A stretch of DNA of 64,000 nucleotides from Zhihengliuella flava (GCF_015751895.1 NZ_JADOTZ010000001.1:2356001-2420000), one strand, 5' to 3'. Shown: positions 39,007-49,820, counted from the first letter of the stretch. The notes: generated by a model from the sequence alone, not told the origin. Numbers and translations: made by a program.

Positions 39007-39906
39007 TTAGGGGCCCAGCCGGGCGGAGTCGAGAATGCCGCTCTCAAGAATATTAATCACGGCCGGCCCCATCACCACGATGAAGATCGTGGGAAAGATG
39101 AAGAACAGCAACGGGAAGAGGATCTTCACGGGCAGCTTCATGGCCTTCTCTTCCGCGCGTTGGCGCCGCTTGACGCGCATCTGCGCGGCCTGAGTGGCCA
39201 GCACCCGGCTGATCCCGATGCCGTAGCGGTCCGCCTGGGTCACCGCCCGGACGAAGGACGCCAGATCTTGGCAGGTGCTGCGGTCGGCCATGGCTTGATA
39301 GGCCTCGCTGCGCGACCGCCCAACCTGCATTTCCTGAAGCGTACGGGACATCTCCTCGGCCATCGGCCCCGTGCCCCGCGCAGCAACGCGTGACATAGCC
39401 TGCTCGAGTCCCAGCCCGGCCTCGACGGAGATCAGTAACTGGTCCAGCACGTTCGGTAGCTCCAACTGCAAGGCTTCTTGGCGCTTGAGCGCAGCGTTGA
39501 GCAGGAGCAGGTCCGGCAAGAAGTATCCGAGCGCCACGAGCAGGATCCACGCCAACACCGTGGCCGGGGCGGGAGAACTCCAGACGACGAGCCCGCCGAG
39601 GCCGAAGCCCGCGATGGCCAAGAGCGGCTTGGCGCTGAGGATCCGCTCCAGCGGCCATGCGGCGGGCCGTCCAGCGCGTGCGAGCTGCCGGTCCAAGCCA
39701 GCAGCGTAGGTGCCCGGCGTGAGCCGGCGAGCCAACGCGAGGAATTCACCGCCCCGGGCCGCGGGCGCCGCGTCAGGCGAGCTGACGCGCGTGAGGTTTT
39801 GTTGGACCAGTGAGACTGACCGTCGGTCGACGGCGATCAGCCCGTACGTGAGGACCGCTACGGGCACCACCGTTAGCACTAGGGCCAGCCATCCAAACCA
39901 CGTCAT
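39007..39906 (-). CDS. tadC: Tad pilus assembly protein TadC (type II secretion F-like)
   Basis: This protein of about 299 aa is an inner-membrane platform subunit of a Tad (tight adherence) pilus machine. Membrane segments are seen at the N-terminus, in the middle (two adjacent) and near the C-terminus. The T2SF domain core is represented by LPNVLDQLLISVEAGLGLEQAM and RYGIGISRVLATQA. The ATG at 39906 is preferred because AGGGG lies 10 nt upstream; a GTG at 39915 is possible. It is the last gene of the operon and faces truA tail to tail. Confidence 0.9.
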   Translation of the reverse strand: MTWFGWLALVLTVVPVAVLTYGLIAVDRRSVSLVQQNLTRVSSPDAAPAARGGEFLALARRLTPGTYAAGLDRQLARAGRPAAWPLERILSAKPLLAIAGFGLGGLVVWSSPAPATVLAWILLVALGYFLPDLLLLNAALKRQEALQLELPNVLDQLLISVEAGLGLEQAMSRVAARGTGPMAEEMSRTLQEMQVGRSRSEAYQAMADRSTCQDLASFVRAVTQADRYGIGISRVLATQAAQMRVKRRQRAEEKAMKLPVKILFPLLFFIFPTIFIVVMGPAVINILESGILDSARLGP

Positions 39907-39919
39907 CGTTGTCACGCCC

Positions 39920-40866
39920 CTAAAACTCGATCCGAATCATCCGATGCAGCACGATCGAGCCGATGATGATCAGCAGCGCGCCGACGACCAGCAGCAGGAT
40001 CCCGATCGGGTGGCTGACCAACGTCCCGACGTAGTCGGGGTTCATCACGGACATGATGGCGGCGAGGGCGAAGGGCAGCGCGATGAGGATGTAGGCGGAG
40101 ATGCGCCCTTCGGCCGAGAGGGCCCGGACCTGCCCCTTGATCTCGGCCCGTTCGCGAATCGTTTGACCGACCTGATCGAGGACGCGGGCTAGATCCCCAC
40201 CGACCTCACGGTTGATGCGGATGGCCTCAGCGACCCACGCGAAGTCCTCCGAACGCATGCGCGCAGCGGCTTCCTGCATCGTGATTTCCAGATTCCGGCC
40301 CACCCGGGCCTCGTTGACGACGCGGCTGAGGACTTCGTTCATCGGAGCAGCGAACTCGCGGGCCGCGCCGTCGAGTGCGCGTACCACCGAGTGCCCTGCG
40401 CGGAGGCTGCCAGCGAGCGTCATGAGGAGGTCCGGCAGCTGATCGTCGAACGCGGAGCGCCGCCGTTCGGCACGCACCCGGAGGGTGACGAGCACGGCGA
40501 CCGGAGCCGCGGCGACACCGAGGAGGGCCGCGATGAAGCCGCCCAGCACCCATCCGGCTGTGCCCGCCACGACGGACGCGATGATCGTCAAAACCATCAT
40601 TTCCGCTGGCGCCCGGCGGATCCCAGCGTCCTCCAGCGCATCGGCGCCCAGCCAGCCACCGCCGTTGGCCCCGATCCGGGTGTCCACGGCGGTCACGGCG
40701 GCCTGGCCCAGCCGGGCCATCGGCGAGGAGGAACCCACCGTCGCCGTGGGACGCCGTCGTTCCCTAGGGACCAACGAGGTGGCGGGTCGTAGCAACACGA
40801 GCACCGCGAGCGCGAGGGCCGCCACGGAGCTCGCGAGCCCGCCGAGCAGGAACCACGCTGCGCCGT

Positions 40867-40870
<4 letters not shown>
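39920..40870 (-). CDS. tadB: Tad pilus assembly protein TadB (type II secretion F-like)
   Basis: TadB (316 aa) is the second polytopic platform protein of the Tad machine. Hydrophobic segments occur at the N-terminus, around residues 100-130 and at the C-terminus. The T2SF core is visible in [19 protein letters not shown], followed by [20 protein letters not shown]. It overlaps the tadA stop by four bases (ATGA), which indicates translational coupling. Confidence 0.92.
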
Positions 40871-42413
<1,543 letters not shown>

Positions 42414-42417
<4 letters not shown>

Positions 42418-43610
42418 GAGATGACCTCCCGTCGATGCTGTTGGCGCAGTTGCGCCCGTTCTTCCGTGTCGAAGCGCTTGACCAGCTTGGTCAGGCCCCG
42501 CCAGGCGCCGTCGTGCCGCCCCTCGGCCACGTGAGGTACGCCGCGATTCGTGCTCAGCGGCAGGGTGCGGGACCGCGGGATCACCACGTCAACGGGCGTT
42601 CCGAGGCTGGACTCAATGTCAGCGACCGTCAGACCGCTGCGCTTGTCCGCGAAGTTCAGGACGGTGTGCCGGCCTCGGGGGAGTAGGTCCAATTCGCGGA
42701 GCACGGACTGCGCCTCGGCCATGCCCCGGACGCTGGGCACGTCCATGCCGCACACCCACACCGCCGCCGTCGCCCGTTCTAGAGCGGTGAGGAGGTGTTC
42801 TCCGAGGCCAGGTGCCGTGTCAACGACCACGAACTCGAACTCGGTGGTCAGCTGATCGATCAGGTTGCCGATCTGCGTAGTGCTTAGTTGATCCCCATCG
42901 CTCGGCGTGCGCGGTCCGCACAGCGCGTAGATGCCCTGTTCCGTCCGGCTCAGGTACGCCTTCAGGACCATCGTGTCGTGCGCCGCCGAGTTGTAGACGG
43001 CATCGGTGATGACGTGCTTCGGGTCGATATTCAGCGCGGTGGCCACATCGCCGAACTGCAGGTCGAGATCCACGATGACGACCTTTTGCGGGGTGAGGCT
43101 ATTCAGCCCCACCGCGAGGTTCGTGGAGACAGTGGTCTTGCCAACACCTCCCTTCGGGGACATGACGAGGACGACGTCGCCGCGGCGCCCACCGCTCTCC
43201 GGTTCGGTGCGCTGCCGGCGGCGTTCCGCGAGGTGGCAGGATCGTTCGAGCGCCACCCGGAGCTGGTCGCTGTCCACGCCCGCGGGGAGCACCTCGCGGA
43301 TACCGGCGCGCATGGCCGACCGCAGCACGTCCGGGTCCTGAGCCGCCTCCGTCACGAGGATCACGGCCACGTCCGGTGCGATGCCGGTCAGTTCCGTGGC
43401 CCGCAGCAGCGCCGCCTCGAGCGGGACGTCCGCTCCCAGCAGCACGGCGTCGGTCGGCTCCCCGATGCTTCGGCGCAGGATGTCGGCGGCCGGCGCGGCG
43501 AGTGCGGAGGCGCTCAGCCGGTAGCAGGTGCCCGGGAGAACGCCGTCGGCGGCGTGGATGACGCGAGGCTCTAAGGTGTTCGAATCCGAGATGATGAGGA
43601 AGCGGCTCAT
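42414..43610 (-). CDS. cpaE: Tad pilus localisation ATPase CpaE/TadZ (ParA/MinD-like)
   Basis: CpaE/TadZ (398 aa) positions Tad machines in the cell. The N-terminal 120 or so residues look like a degenerate response-regulator receiver (VILVTEAAQDPDVLRSAMRA). A ParA/MinD ATPase follows with the deviant Walker A SPKGGVGKTTVSTNLA and the motif IVDLDLQFGDVA. The ATG at 43610 overlaps the cpaB stop (ATGA). The longer in-frame ORF upstream runs antiparallel to cpaB coding sequence in another frame and is not coding. Confidence 0.93.
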
Positions 43611-44377
43611 CGGAGCACCTCCTGCACGTCCCAGTCCTGGACCTCGGCTTCCGACGTGCTCTCGCTCTGCTTGGTCAGCCACGTCAGGCCGAAGTCCTGC
43701 GTGAAGATGATGCGGCCAGCCTGATCCGCGTCGACCGCGAAGGTCACGAACGCAGAGCCGCTCGGCAAGGCGGACACGCCGTCTGGGGCCACCGCGTCCG
43801 TTTGCTGCGGCGTCGCGATCTGCACGCCCGTCACCAAGACCTGCTCCATGAGCAGGCTCGTCCGATCCACCGTCGTCGTCCCGTCCGCTTGCGTGTCCGA
43901 TTCCTCGGCGTCGGTGATGCGGAGTTCGTAATTGCCGTAGATCGCGACCCGGTCCCCGGCGCGGATCTTGCCGCCGACCACGCGGGCGGGGTCGAGGACC
44001 ACGGTGACCTCCTGCAGGCCCGCGGGGACCGACACCGTGCCGGGTTCCAGCTGCTCCTCGGGGTCCACCAGCTTGGTCTCCAGCAATTGTTCGCCGGCTA
44101 GCAGGGGGTGGGCGAGCACCAGGCCCTGCTGACCATCGAGGCTGCTCAGGGCTCCCTCCGCCACGGCCGTCGCCGGCAGCGTGGAGGCTTCGAGGTACTC
44201 GCCGAGATCCTCGACGGCGGTCCCCTCCGGGGCATCGACGACGGCGACAAGCACCTCCTGCGGGTCCAAGCCGTCCTGGGCGCGGCGGTCCGCTGCGCCC
44301 ACGTAGGCGAAGAGCAGTACTGCGCCCACGACGGCTAAGACGAAGGCGGCGATGCCGCCGATGATTCTGCCGTTCAC
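43607..44377 (-). CDS. cpaB: Tad pilus assembly protein CpaB/RcpC
   Basis: This 256-aa protein has a single N-terminal membrane anchor (residues 5-28) and a SAF-like domain with ALSSLDGQQGLVLAHPLLAG and RIRAGDRVAIYGNYE-type segments (here KIRAGDRVAIYGNYE). CpaB/RcpC proteins act in the periplasmic or wall-side part of Tad systems; in a Gram-positive it would sit outside the membrane. It is separated from tadG by about 65 bp and overlaps cpaE. Confidence 0.88.
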   Translation of the reverse strand: MNGRIIGGIAAFVLAVVGAVLLFAYVGAADRRAQDGLDPQEVLVAVVDAPEGTAVEDLGEYLEASTLPATAVAEGALSSLDGQQGLVLAHPLLAGEQLLETKLVDPEEQLEPGTVSVPAGLQEVTVVLDPARVVGGKIRAGDRVAIYGNYELRITDAEESDTQADGTTTVDRTSLLMEQVLVTGVQIATPQQTDAVAPDGVSALPSGSAFVTFAVDADQAGRIIFTQDFGLTWLTKQSESTSEAEVQDWDVQEVLR

Positions 44378-44442
44378 TGGTCCCCCTCAATGTTGGCGCC
44401 CTGCGGACGCGATGCTGGTTGGTGAGTCCTGGTGAGATGCCG

Positions 44443-45474
44443 TTACTCGATGAGAGCGGGCGGAACGGTGACGCCGTAGTCAATCCCGCCGCCTCCGCCC
44501 AGCTCGTCCGGCTCGTAGATCTCCACGAATTTTCCGTAGACGCCGCGGCAGCTGCCCGTGCACCCGGCGGGGAGGGAGGCGTTGTTGGGGTATTGGTCCG
44601 GCGATCCACCGCCGGAGAACTTCCACGCCTCGATCTCGAAGGCGGCCACGCCGGTGATTTCCCATTCGACGTTGGAGCCGGTGAGGCCGTTCGAATCGGA
44701 AATAACGGGGAAGTACACCGTGGTGGCGCCCGCGGCGTCGATGGCGGTGATCCAGTCCTCCAGCGTCTCTTGGCAGATGGCCTTGACCCCGCCCGAGGCC
44801 GGCATGGAGTTACCGGTGTCGCCGGGGTACATCACGCCGTCGTCCACGTCGATGTGGACCTCGCAATTGCCGTCCGGGTCCAGCCAGCCCCAGTTGCCCG
44901 GGATGGCGTTGCCGTGGGGGTTGCAGGGGCTGGCGGCGTACGTCAGCCAGCCGGCCGTGTCGCTTCCCGAGGCGAGGAAATCCGCTAGGGCGCACTCTGA
45001 AAAGGCGAGCGGAAACGTGAAGTCCCCGATGGTGGGGCCACCCCAGGCCGCGACGGCCCGGGCGCGGACGCCCACGGTGTCCGTGCCGAAGAGTTGACCG
45101 AACCAGACGGCGGACCCATTGGCGTCGGGGCCGCCCGCCTCGCGGGCCTCGGTCACCACGGTGACCGTCTGGGCGGACAAGTCGATGGTGGTCAGCGCGG
45201 CGGCGGCGCCGTCGGCAGCATTCGCCGCCGAGAGGGAGGAGCCTAACGCGGAGTCGGTGGTGCAGTCCGGTGAGGCGGCGTCGGCCGCGCAGGCGTTCGC
45301 GACGCCGAGGGCCGCTGCGTCGGCCCCATTCTGTAGCTCCGCGCGGTCCCAAAAAAGCTTGCCGACGTCGACCGCGAGGGCCACAAAAAGGAGCAGGATG
45401 ATCATGAGTCCCGCGACCAGGACGGAGGATCCTCCGCGCTCGCCGGCCCACTCACGGTGCGTTAGCCTTCGCAT
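44443..45474 (-). CDS. tadG: TadG-like pseudopilin/pilus assembly protein
   Basis: This 343-aa protein has the N-terminal arrangement of TadG: a basic start with RGGSSVLVAGLMIILLLFV, one membrane segment, then VGKLFWDRAELQNGADAAALG, the typical helix of the TadE/G-like domain. The extracellular part has several cysteines, probably disulfide-bonded, and no von Willebrand A domain that I can see. The ATG at 45474 lies inside the end of tadE (13-bp overlap). An upstream in-frame extension would only overlap tadE and is rejected. Confidence 0.88.
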   Translation of the reverse strand: MRRLTHREWAGERGGSSVLVAGLMIILLLFVALAVDVGKLFWDRAELQNGADAAALGVANACAADAASPDCTTDSALGSSLSAANAADGAAAALTTIDLSAQTVTVVTEAREAGGPDANGSAVWFGQLFGTDTVGVRARAVAAWGGPTIGDFTFPLAFSECALADFLASGSDTAGWLTYAASPCNPHGNAIPGNWGWLDPDGNCEVHIDVDDGVMYPGDTGNSMPASGGVKAICQETLEDWITAIDAAGATTVYFPVISDSNGLTGSNVEWEITGVAAFEIEAWKFSGGGSPDQYPNNASLPAGCTGSCRGVYGKFVEIYEPDELGGGGGIDYGVTVPPALIE

Positions 45475-45869
45475 TGCATGGCCCCCTTGGCGCCGATCTG
45501 TGCGGGTAAGGGGAAGAGCCCCAGCAGGGCGTCGTTGGCGCCCGCAATGGTCACCGTGACGGTGGTGCCGGCCGGGCATCCCGCGGTGGAGGCTACGGCG
45601 GAGTCGATGGTCAGGGTGGGGGAGCCGGCGTTGGCGACCGACAGTAGGTCAAAGCCGGGCTCGTCGTGATGGAGCACGTGGGCCCTCGCGGCAGCGCGCG
45701 CGCCCTGCGTGGCGGAAATCTGTTGGTTGAAGTACCAGGCGTACTCCAGTACCCCAAAAATCAGCGTGAGGAGAATCGGGACGATCAAGGCGAACTCGAC
45801 GGCCGAGGCGCCGGATTCGGCGCGTGGCCGGCCGGTTCGGTGCTGTTGCGAGCCCATGATGCTCCTCAC
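45462..45869 (-). CDS. tadE: TadE-like minor pseudopilin
   Basis: TadE (135 aa) is a minor pilin-like subunit. SGASAVEFALIVPILLTLIF is a class-III prepilin-type signal: a Gly followed by a hydrophobic segment with Glu at the fifth position after cleavage. After the membrane helix comes the exported domain with two cysteines. MGSQQHR five codons downstream is an alternative start. It overlaps tadG. Confidence 0.9.
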   Translation of the reverse strand: MRSIMGSQQHRTGRPRAESGASAVEFALIVPILLTLIFGVLEYAWYFNQQISATQGARAAARAHVLHHDEPGFDLLSVANAGSPTLTIDSAVASTAGCPAGTTVTVTIAGANDALLGLFPLPAQIGAKGAMQCEG

Positions 45870-45888
45870 GCTGAAATGGGTCGGTCCC

Positions 45889-45916
45889 GGGGCGGGGCCA
45901 TGGTTGGCCCCGGCCC
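45889..45916 (-). terminator. attenuator-like hairpin between flp and tadE
   Basis: GGGGCC (45894-45899) and GGCCCC (45906-45911) around a 6-nt loop extend to an 11-bp stem with one mismatch in the 69-bp flp-tadE gap. It may let most transcripts stop after flp so that the major pilin is made in excess of the assembly proteins. Confidence 0.5.
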
Positions 45917-45938
45917 AAGGGCCTGCGGTGTCGTTGAC

Positions 45939-46148
45939 CTACGGGACGAGCGCATCCAGTTCTGCTCCGATGCGGATCCAAAGTTCATTGAGCGCTCCGG
46001 TCATGACTCCGGCGCCGATCAGGACGACCAGCGAAATGATGCCGATGGTTAGGCCGTATTCGACGGCGGTGGCGCCCTTTTCGTCGCGGCGCAGGCGGGA
46101 GCCCAGCGTCTCGAGCGCGAGGTAGATGTTGGCGAGGAACGTGTTCAT
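45939..46148 (-). CDS. flp: Flp/Fap-type major pilin
   Basis: This 69-aa prepilin should form the Tad pilus fibre. It has the Flp signature: a basic N-terminus, then RRDEKGATAVEYGLTIGIIS, with predicted cleavage after the Gly before ATAVEYGL and the conserved Glu-Tyr pair. The ATG at 46148 (MNTFLANIYL) follows AGGGG; an ATG 18 bp upstream is possible. No prepilin peptidase (TadV) is in the window, so processing must depend on an enzyme elsewhere. First gene of the operon. Confidence 0.94.
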   Translation of the reverse strand: MNTFLANIYLALETLGSRLRRDEKGATAVEYGLTIGIISLVVLIGAGVMTGALNELWIRIGAELDALVP

Positions 46149-46300
46149 GGTGCTAACCCCTGTCAATCGGTGGCGTCACTGCCGCGGCGCCGGTGGTGCG
46201 GATTCTGGATGAGGGGAGTTGCGGAGCCTTCCCGTTGCTGGGTGGCGCGTGACCTGGCTGGCCGGCCCGCACGGTCCCCGACCGCTGCGTCTGATTTGGG

Positions 46301-46329
46301 ACAGTAGGAGTGTTCCGCGGGGCTGTCTA
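46301..46329 (-). promoter_or_regulatory. Tad operon promoter
   Basis: On the minus strand TAGACA (46329-46324) and TACTGT (46306-46301) are 17 bp apart, matching the pattern of the rpoB promoter. The predicted start leaves a leader of about 145 nt before flp. It is about 210 bp from the repeated TACGGGGA sites. Confidence 0.6.
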
Positions 46330-46396
46330 GGGATACGAGGGCTTTGGAATTTCTCACCAACAGGTTGTTTTAAGTAATTTGCGCGGAGAGGTATTG

Positions 46397-46415
46397 GTCG
46401 TGGATTATTCACGAC
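46397..46415. promoter_or_regulatory. dyad GTCGTG-7-CACGAC
   Basis: A perfect 6-bp inverted repeat with a 7-bp AT-rich centre lies about 70 bp upstream of the Tad promoter. Its form fits a dimeric DNA-binding protein; the factor is unknown. Confidence 0.45.
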
Positions 46416-46536
46416 ATACTTCGGGAAATCTTGAGAATGTCGGAAACGCGCTTCAGTTGAAGGTTTATGTACTGGACGACAGGGATGACGATGCGGCCAG
46501 GCATCTGGCGCTTGCGGTGCTTGCCTGCCACGAGAT

Positions 46537-46663
46537 TCCCCGTAGTTTATCCCGTACCTGCAGGTCATGCGGCCCGGGTGCTGGAGGGGAGGATGCCCTG
46601 GGGTACGGGGAAATGGGGCTCAAGTACGGGGAGATACGTGACGTTCTCTCGGGGGTACGTGAA
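46537..46663. promoter_or_regulatory. phased array of six TACGGGGA-like sites
   Basis: Core TACG(G/T)GRN sites occur on the plus strand at 46604, 46625, 46635 and 46656 (TACGGGGA, TACGGGGA, TACGTGAC, TACGTGAA), spaced 21, 10 and 21 bp. Two inverted copies end at 46544 (TACGGGGA) and 46556 (TACGGGAT). The spacing equals whole helical turns, as expected for cooperative binding of a regulator. They lie between the divergent Tad operon and LAL regulator gene. The rest of the ~700-bp region shows lower GC and no supported gene. Confidence 0.6.
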
Positions 46664-46844
46664 GCTTCAATAATCTATTGATGTCGCTTCTTTTTGGGTT
46701 CACCGTTGGTTTTAGTCGCCTTTCATAGGCGGTCGCCCCTCGCTAGTTCAATCCGGAGTTTTCCCTCCCCCCCCGATGCCTTCGGGTTGAGCTGGCGAGG
46801 GGATTTCTCTGCTCTCGAACCTGTTTTTTGTTGGGGTCGATCAC

Positions 46845-46850
46845 TACACT
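46845..46850 (+). promoter_or_regulatory. -10 box of LAL regulator gene, likely leaderless
   Basis: TACACT ends 8 nt before the ATG at 46859, so transcription would start at or within a base or two of the start codon. No ribosome binding site precedes the ATG. A T-rich stretch lies in the -35 zone without a clear hexamer. Confidence 0.45.
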
Positions 46851-46858
46851 CTTGTGGC

Positions 46859-49783
46859 ATGGGGGAGAGCATCGGGGATGGCAGGTTGATTGGCCGGGAC
46901 AGGGCCGTCGATCAGCTCAGCGCTGCCGTCGCCAGCGTCGCCCGCGGCGAGCATCGCTTTGTGGTGGTTGAAGGCCACGCGGGCGTCGGTAAATCCGCCG
47001 TCGTTTGGGCTGGACTCCATGCGGCTCAGCATTGGCCGCGCAAGTATGCCTCGCTGGTGCCCACCGACCTCCATGAACTCGGTTCTGCAGCATGCAAGCT
47101 CATCCCCGGGATGACCCCGGAACTGGCGGCGGACGTGCCCGTCGCCGTTGACTTTGCCTTGTCCGTCCTCGGCACGTTCGACGAGCCGACCGTCATCATC
47201 CTAGAAAACGGTCAGTGGATCGACGCGATCTCCACGGAGATCATGTCGGGGATCCTGCCCTATCTCAGCAACTACCCGGTGTTGTTTATCGGCACTACAC
47301 GCCCCTCGCTCGAAGATCCGGCGAAACGGTTGATTCACGCAGCGCTCGCGCCCGCGACCACGTCCTACATCGGATTGGCGCCCTTGACCGTCGACGAGAG
47401 CCGGGATCTGCTGGCCACACACCTCGGCGTGCCGCTCTCCCCAGCGCTGGCACACCGATTGCACCGCATCACCGGGGGCCTGCCGCTGCTCGTGGAAGAC
47501 GTCGCCCGCCTGCTGCAGGGAAACCGCCACGACGCGTCCGCTGTCGCGGAAGTTTTCGACGTCTTTGCTGCGCGTTCCTCACGACGCGTTCGCGACTTTG
47601 ACGCAACGGTGGCCGATGCGCTGACCTATCTCACGCCTGTGGGCCGTCATGTGGTGGAAACGCTCGCCGTGAGCCCGGTCGTCCTCACTCCTGCCCAGCT
47701 ACGCGCCGCCTGCGGGGTAGAACGCCTCGATCAACGGGAACTGATTGCTCTGCAAGAGGCGGACTTCATCCGCTGGGACGCGCCGCAACGTGGGTTTCGC
47801 ATTGCCCTCGAACCGATCGCTCAGGCAGTGCGGCAATGGGGCATGGCCCAGGACGAAGCTGTTCAGGGTGTTCTCGCGGCCATCGCCCCGCATCCGGCGG
47901 CGGAAGTGATGCGGTTTCTCGAGGGGCCCGCGACCGCGGGCGGCGTCACGACGATTCCCAGCGCCGTAGCGGAGCAAGCGCTCTCGCTCTTGGAGCGCCG
48001 TGTGCTCGACCCGCTCATGGAACTTCTGCAGGATTTGGTGCGCACGCACCCGGATGACGCCGTGTTGTCTCTTGTTCTTGCTGTCTGTTGGGACGAGCCC
48101 AGGGAGAGCTTCCGTGGCACCATCCGCTATGCGATGCGGGCAACGCGCAGCCCGTTCTTGGCTTCAGTGGCTCGAGCGCTCGAGAGCTTCACGAATGCCC
48201 GCTACGAGGCCGCGATCTCCTATCTGTTGGCGGCCGGTGATTCTAAACCGGACCACCCGGCCGCGGCCTATGCGTACCTCCGCGCCGTCGACCGCATCGC
48301 ACGCACTGATGCGGTGCGCGGAACGCTGCACTTAAGCCACGAGCTGCGCCGGCTGGCCTCAGCACAGCTGCGACGGCTGGAAGAGGAGCTGAGGGCCTCG
48401 GATCAGACGGACCTCGACGGATACGTGACTCAGCCTCGGCTCGGTGCGTTGCGGGCGAGCCTTCGGCTGTGGGAAGAATTGGCCGAGCTGGGCCCCGAGT
48501 TGGGCCACGTGCGTCCCGGCGAGTTCGCTGACCTGTCCCGTCGCCTCGTCAAACGGCTCGAAGCGGCCCCACACATCGAGGACGATGTGCTGGCCGTGAG
48601 GGTGTTTACGGCGGCGCGGGCCCGCGACTTTGGCGATCGGTCTTCCGTCGCCGCCATCCTCGCGCATCGGCCCGTGCTCGAGAACGGGACGGAAGAACTG
48701 GTGGCCGACGCCTACGGTCAGTTGGCGTTGACGTACTTCGACGCCGGGCAGTTTGACGGTGCCCAACGGTTCGCAGAGCTAGCCCGGGAACAAGCGTTCG
48801 GGACGGGGAACGCGGAACTGTTGCTGACGATGGTGGCCTTGGACGCCCTGGTTCCCGGGACACAGTACGGTGTGGCTGCGGTGAAGCGTACGTTGTCGAC
48901 AGCGGAACGTGATCCAGAGGTGCGGTGGTACCCCTTCGTGAATTTGGCGACGGCGTACGTGCGGGCTTGGGCGGCCACGGCCGACGGCGATCACGAGGAA
49001 GTCGTGGCGTCCCTCCTGCCCGTGTCCGACAACGTCCTCGGCTGGCAGCCCCTAGGCATGGCCGCGCTGACGCTCTTGGCGCGCTCGCAGTACTACGCCG
49101 GCGGAACGAGTGTCGCCACGGATTCACTGGGGCTTCTCCACAACCATCGCGTCGCGGCAACCGAGGCCGTCACTGCGTTCGTCACCGCCTACCTGCGTGC
49201 CCTGTCTACTGCGACGGACGATCCGCAGGCTGCAGCGCGGCACTACTCGATGGCGCTCGGTGCCTCCGCAGAGATTCCCAACATTGTGACGGAACAACCA
49301 GACGGGCGTGGTGGTGGCCTGCGTATCTACCGCGCGTTGGCGGCCTATGACTTCGGGCGCCTCATCGTGGAATCGGGCACAGCCCTGCAGGCCTACGCCA
49401 GCGAGGCCCTGCGGGGGGTTCTCTGCGCGGACCAGCTGTGGATCAGCTGTCATGCGACAACGCTTCGGGCCGGAAACTCGGCGCTGATCGGGCGGCTTCG
49501 GGAGCTAGCAGTTCATTCCACGAGCCTGGACGAGCCGTCCGAATCGAACGGGGTGGTTGCCGATGCACCCCAAGGATCGTCGGCAGATCTCACGGTGCTG
49601 TCGCGTCGCGAACGAGAGATCGGGACTCTCATTGGGCGCGGACTGATGAATCGGGAAATTGCAGATCGGCTCGTCATTTCTGTCAGGACCGCCGAGTACC
49701 ACGCGGCCAATATCGCGAAGAAGCTGCGGGTCGATTCCCGGGCCGAGGTGCGGCAGATTTTTTCCGGGGGGCGGCGCCGGTGA
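46859..49783 (+). CDS. LuxR-family (LAL-type) ATP-binding transcriptional regulator
   Basis: This 974-aa protein has the architecture of large ATP-binding LuxR (MalT/LAL) regulators. An AAA/STAND ATPase comes first, with Walker A GHAGVGKSAVVW near residue 43 and a Walker B-like VIILENGQWID. A long helical, TPR-like middle region follows. A C-terminal LuxR helix-turn-helix (about residues 910-970) contains LSRREREIGTLIGRGLMNRE, then IADRLVISVRTAEYHAANI. I start it at ATG 46859, where homology to the ATPase begins; an in-frame extension to 46694 crosses the promoter. It is divergent from the Tad operon and is the obvious candidate regulator of it (inference). The signal it senses is unknown. 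Confidence 0.9.
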   Translation: MGESIGDGRLIGRDRAVDQLSAAVASVARGEHRFVVVEGHAGVGKSAVVWAGLHAAQHWPRKYASLVPTDLHELGSAACKLIPGMTPELAADVPVAVDFALSVLGTFDEPTVIILENGQWIDAISTEIMSGILPYLSNYPVLFIGTTRPSLEDPAKRLIHAALAPATTSYIGLAPLTVDESRDLLATHLGVPLSPALAHRLHRITGGLPLLVEDVARLLQGNRHDASAVAEVFDVFAARSSRRVRDFDATVADALTYLTPVGRHVVETLAVSPVVLTPAQLRAACGVERLDQRELIALQEADFIRWDAPQRGFRIALEPIAQAVRQWGMAQDEAVQGVLAAIAPHPAAEVMRFLEGPATAGGVTTIPSAVAEQALSLLERRVLDPLMELLQDLVRTHPDDAVLSLVLAVCWDEPRESFRGTIRYAMRATRSPFLASVARALESFTNARYEAAISYLLAAGDSKPDHPAAAYAYLRAVDRIARTDAVRGTLHLSHELRRLASAQLRRLEEELRASDQTDLDGYVTQPRLGALRASLRLWEELAELGPELGHVRPGEFADLSRRLVKRLEAAPHIEDDVLAVRVFTAARARDFGDRSSVAAILAHRPVLENGTEELVADAYGQLALTYFDAGQFDGAQRFAELAREQAFGTGNAELLLTMVALDALVPGTQYGVAAVKRTLSTAERDPEVRWYPFVNLATAYVRAWAATADGDHEEVVASLLPVSDNVLGWQPLGMAALTLLARSQYYAGGTSVATDSLGLLHNHRVAATEAVTAFVTAYLRALSTATDDPQAAARHYSMALGASAEIPNIVTEQPDGRGGGLRIYRALAAYDFGRLIVESGTALQAYASEALRGVLCADQLWISCHATTLRAGNSALIGRLRELAVHSTSLDEPSESNGVVADAPQGSSADLTVLSRREREIGTLIGRGLMNREIADRLVISVRTAEYHAANIAKKLRVDSRAEVRQIFSGGRRR

Positions 49784-49799
49784 ACCGGTCTGTCATGTC

Positions 49800-49817
49800 A
49801 CGCGACGAGCGTCGCGT
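49800..49817. terminator. shared hairpin between convergent genes
   Basis: ACGCGAC (49800-49806) and GTCGCGT (49811-49817) flank a 4-nt loop in the 37-bp gap between the LAL regulator and the convergent small membrane protein. It could terminate from both sides; the stem is short. Confidence 0.4.
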
Positions 49818-49820
49818 CGG

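Noticed and set aside
43611-44609. In-frame N-terminal extension of cpaE by 333 codons
   Set aside because: It overlaps all of cpaB on the same strand in another frame; the ATG at 43610 overlaps the cpaB stop in the normal coupled way and gives the conserved start.
46402-46681. Possible small gene starting at GTG 46402 after GGAGAGG
   Set aside because: No recognisable domain, and its frame runs through the dyad at 46397-46415 and the whole TACGGGGA array, which points to regulatory rather than coding DNA.
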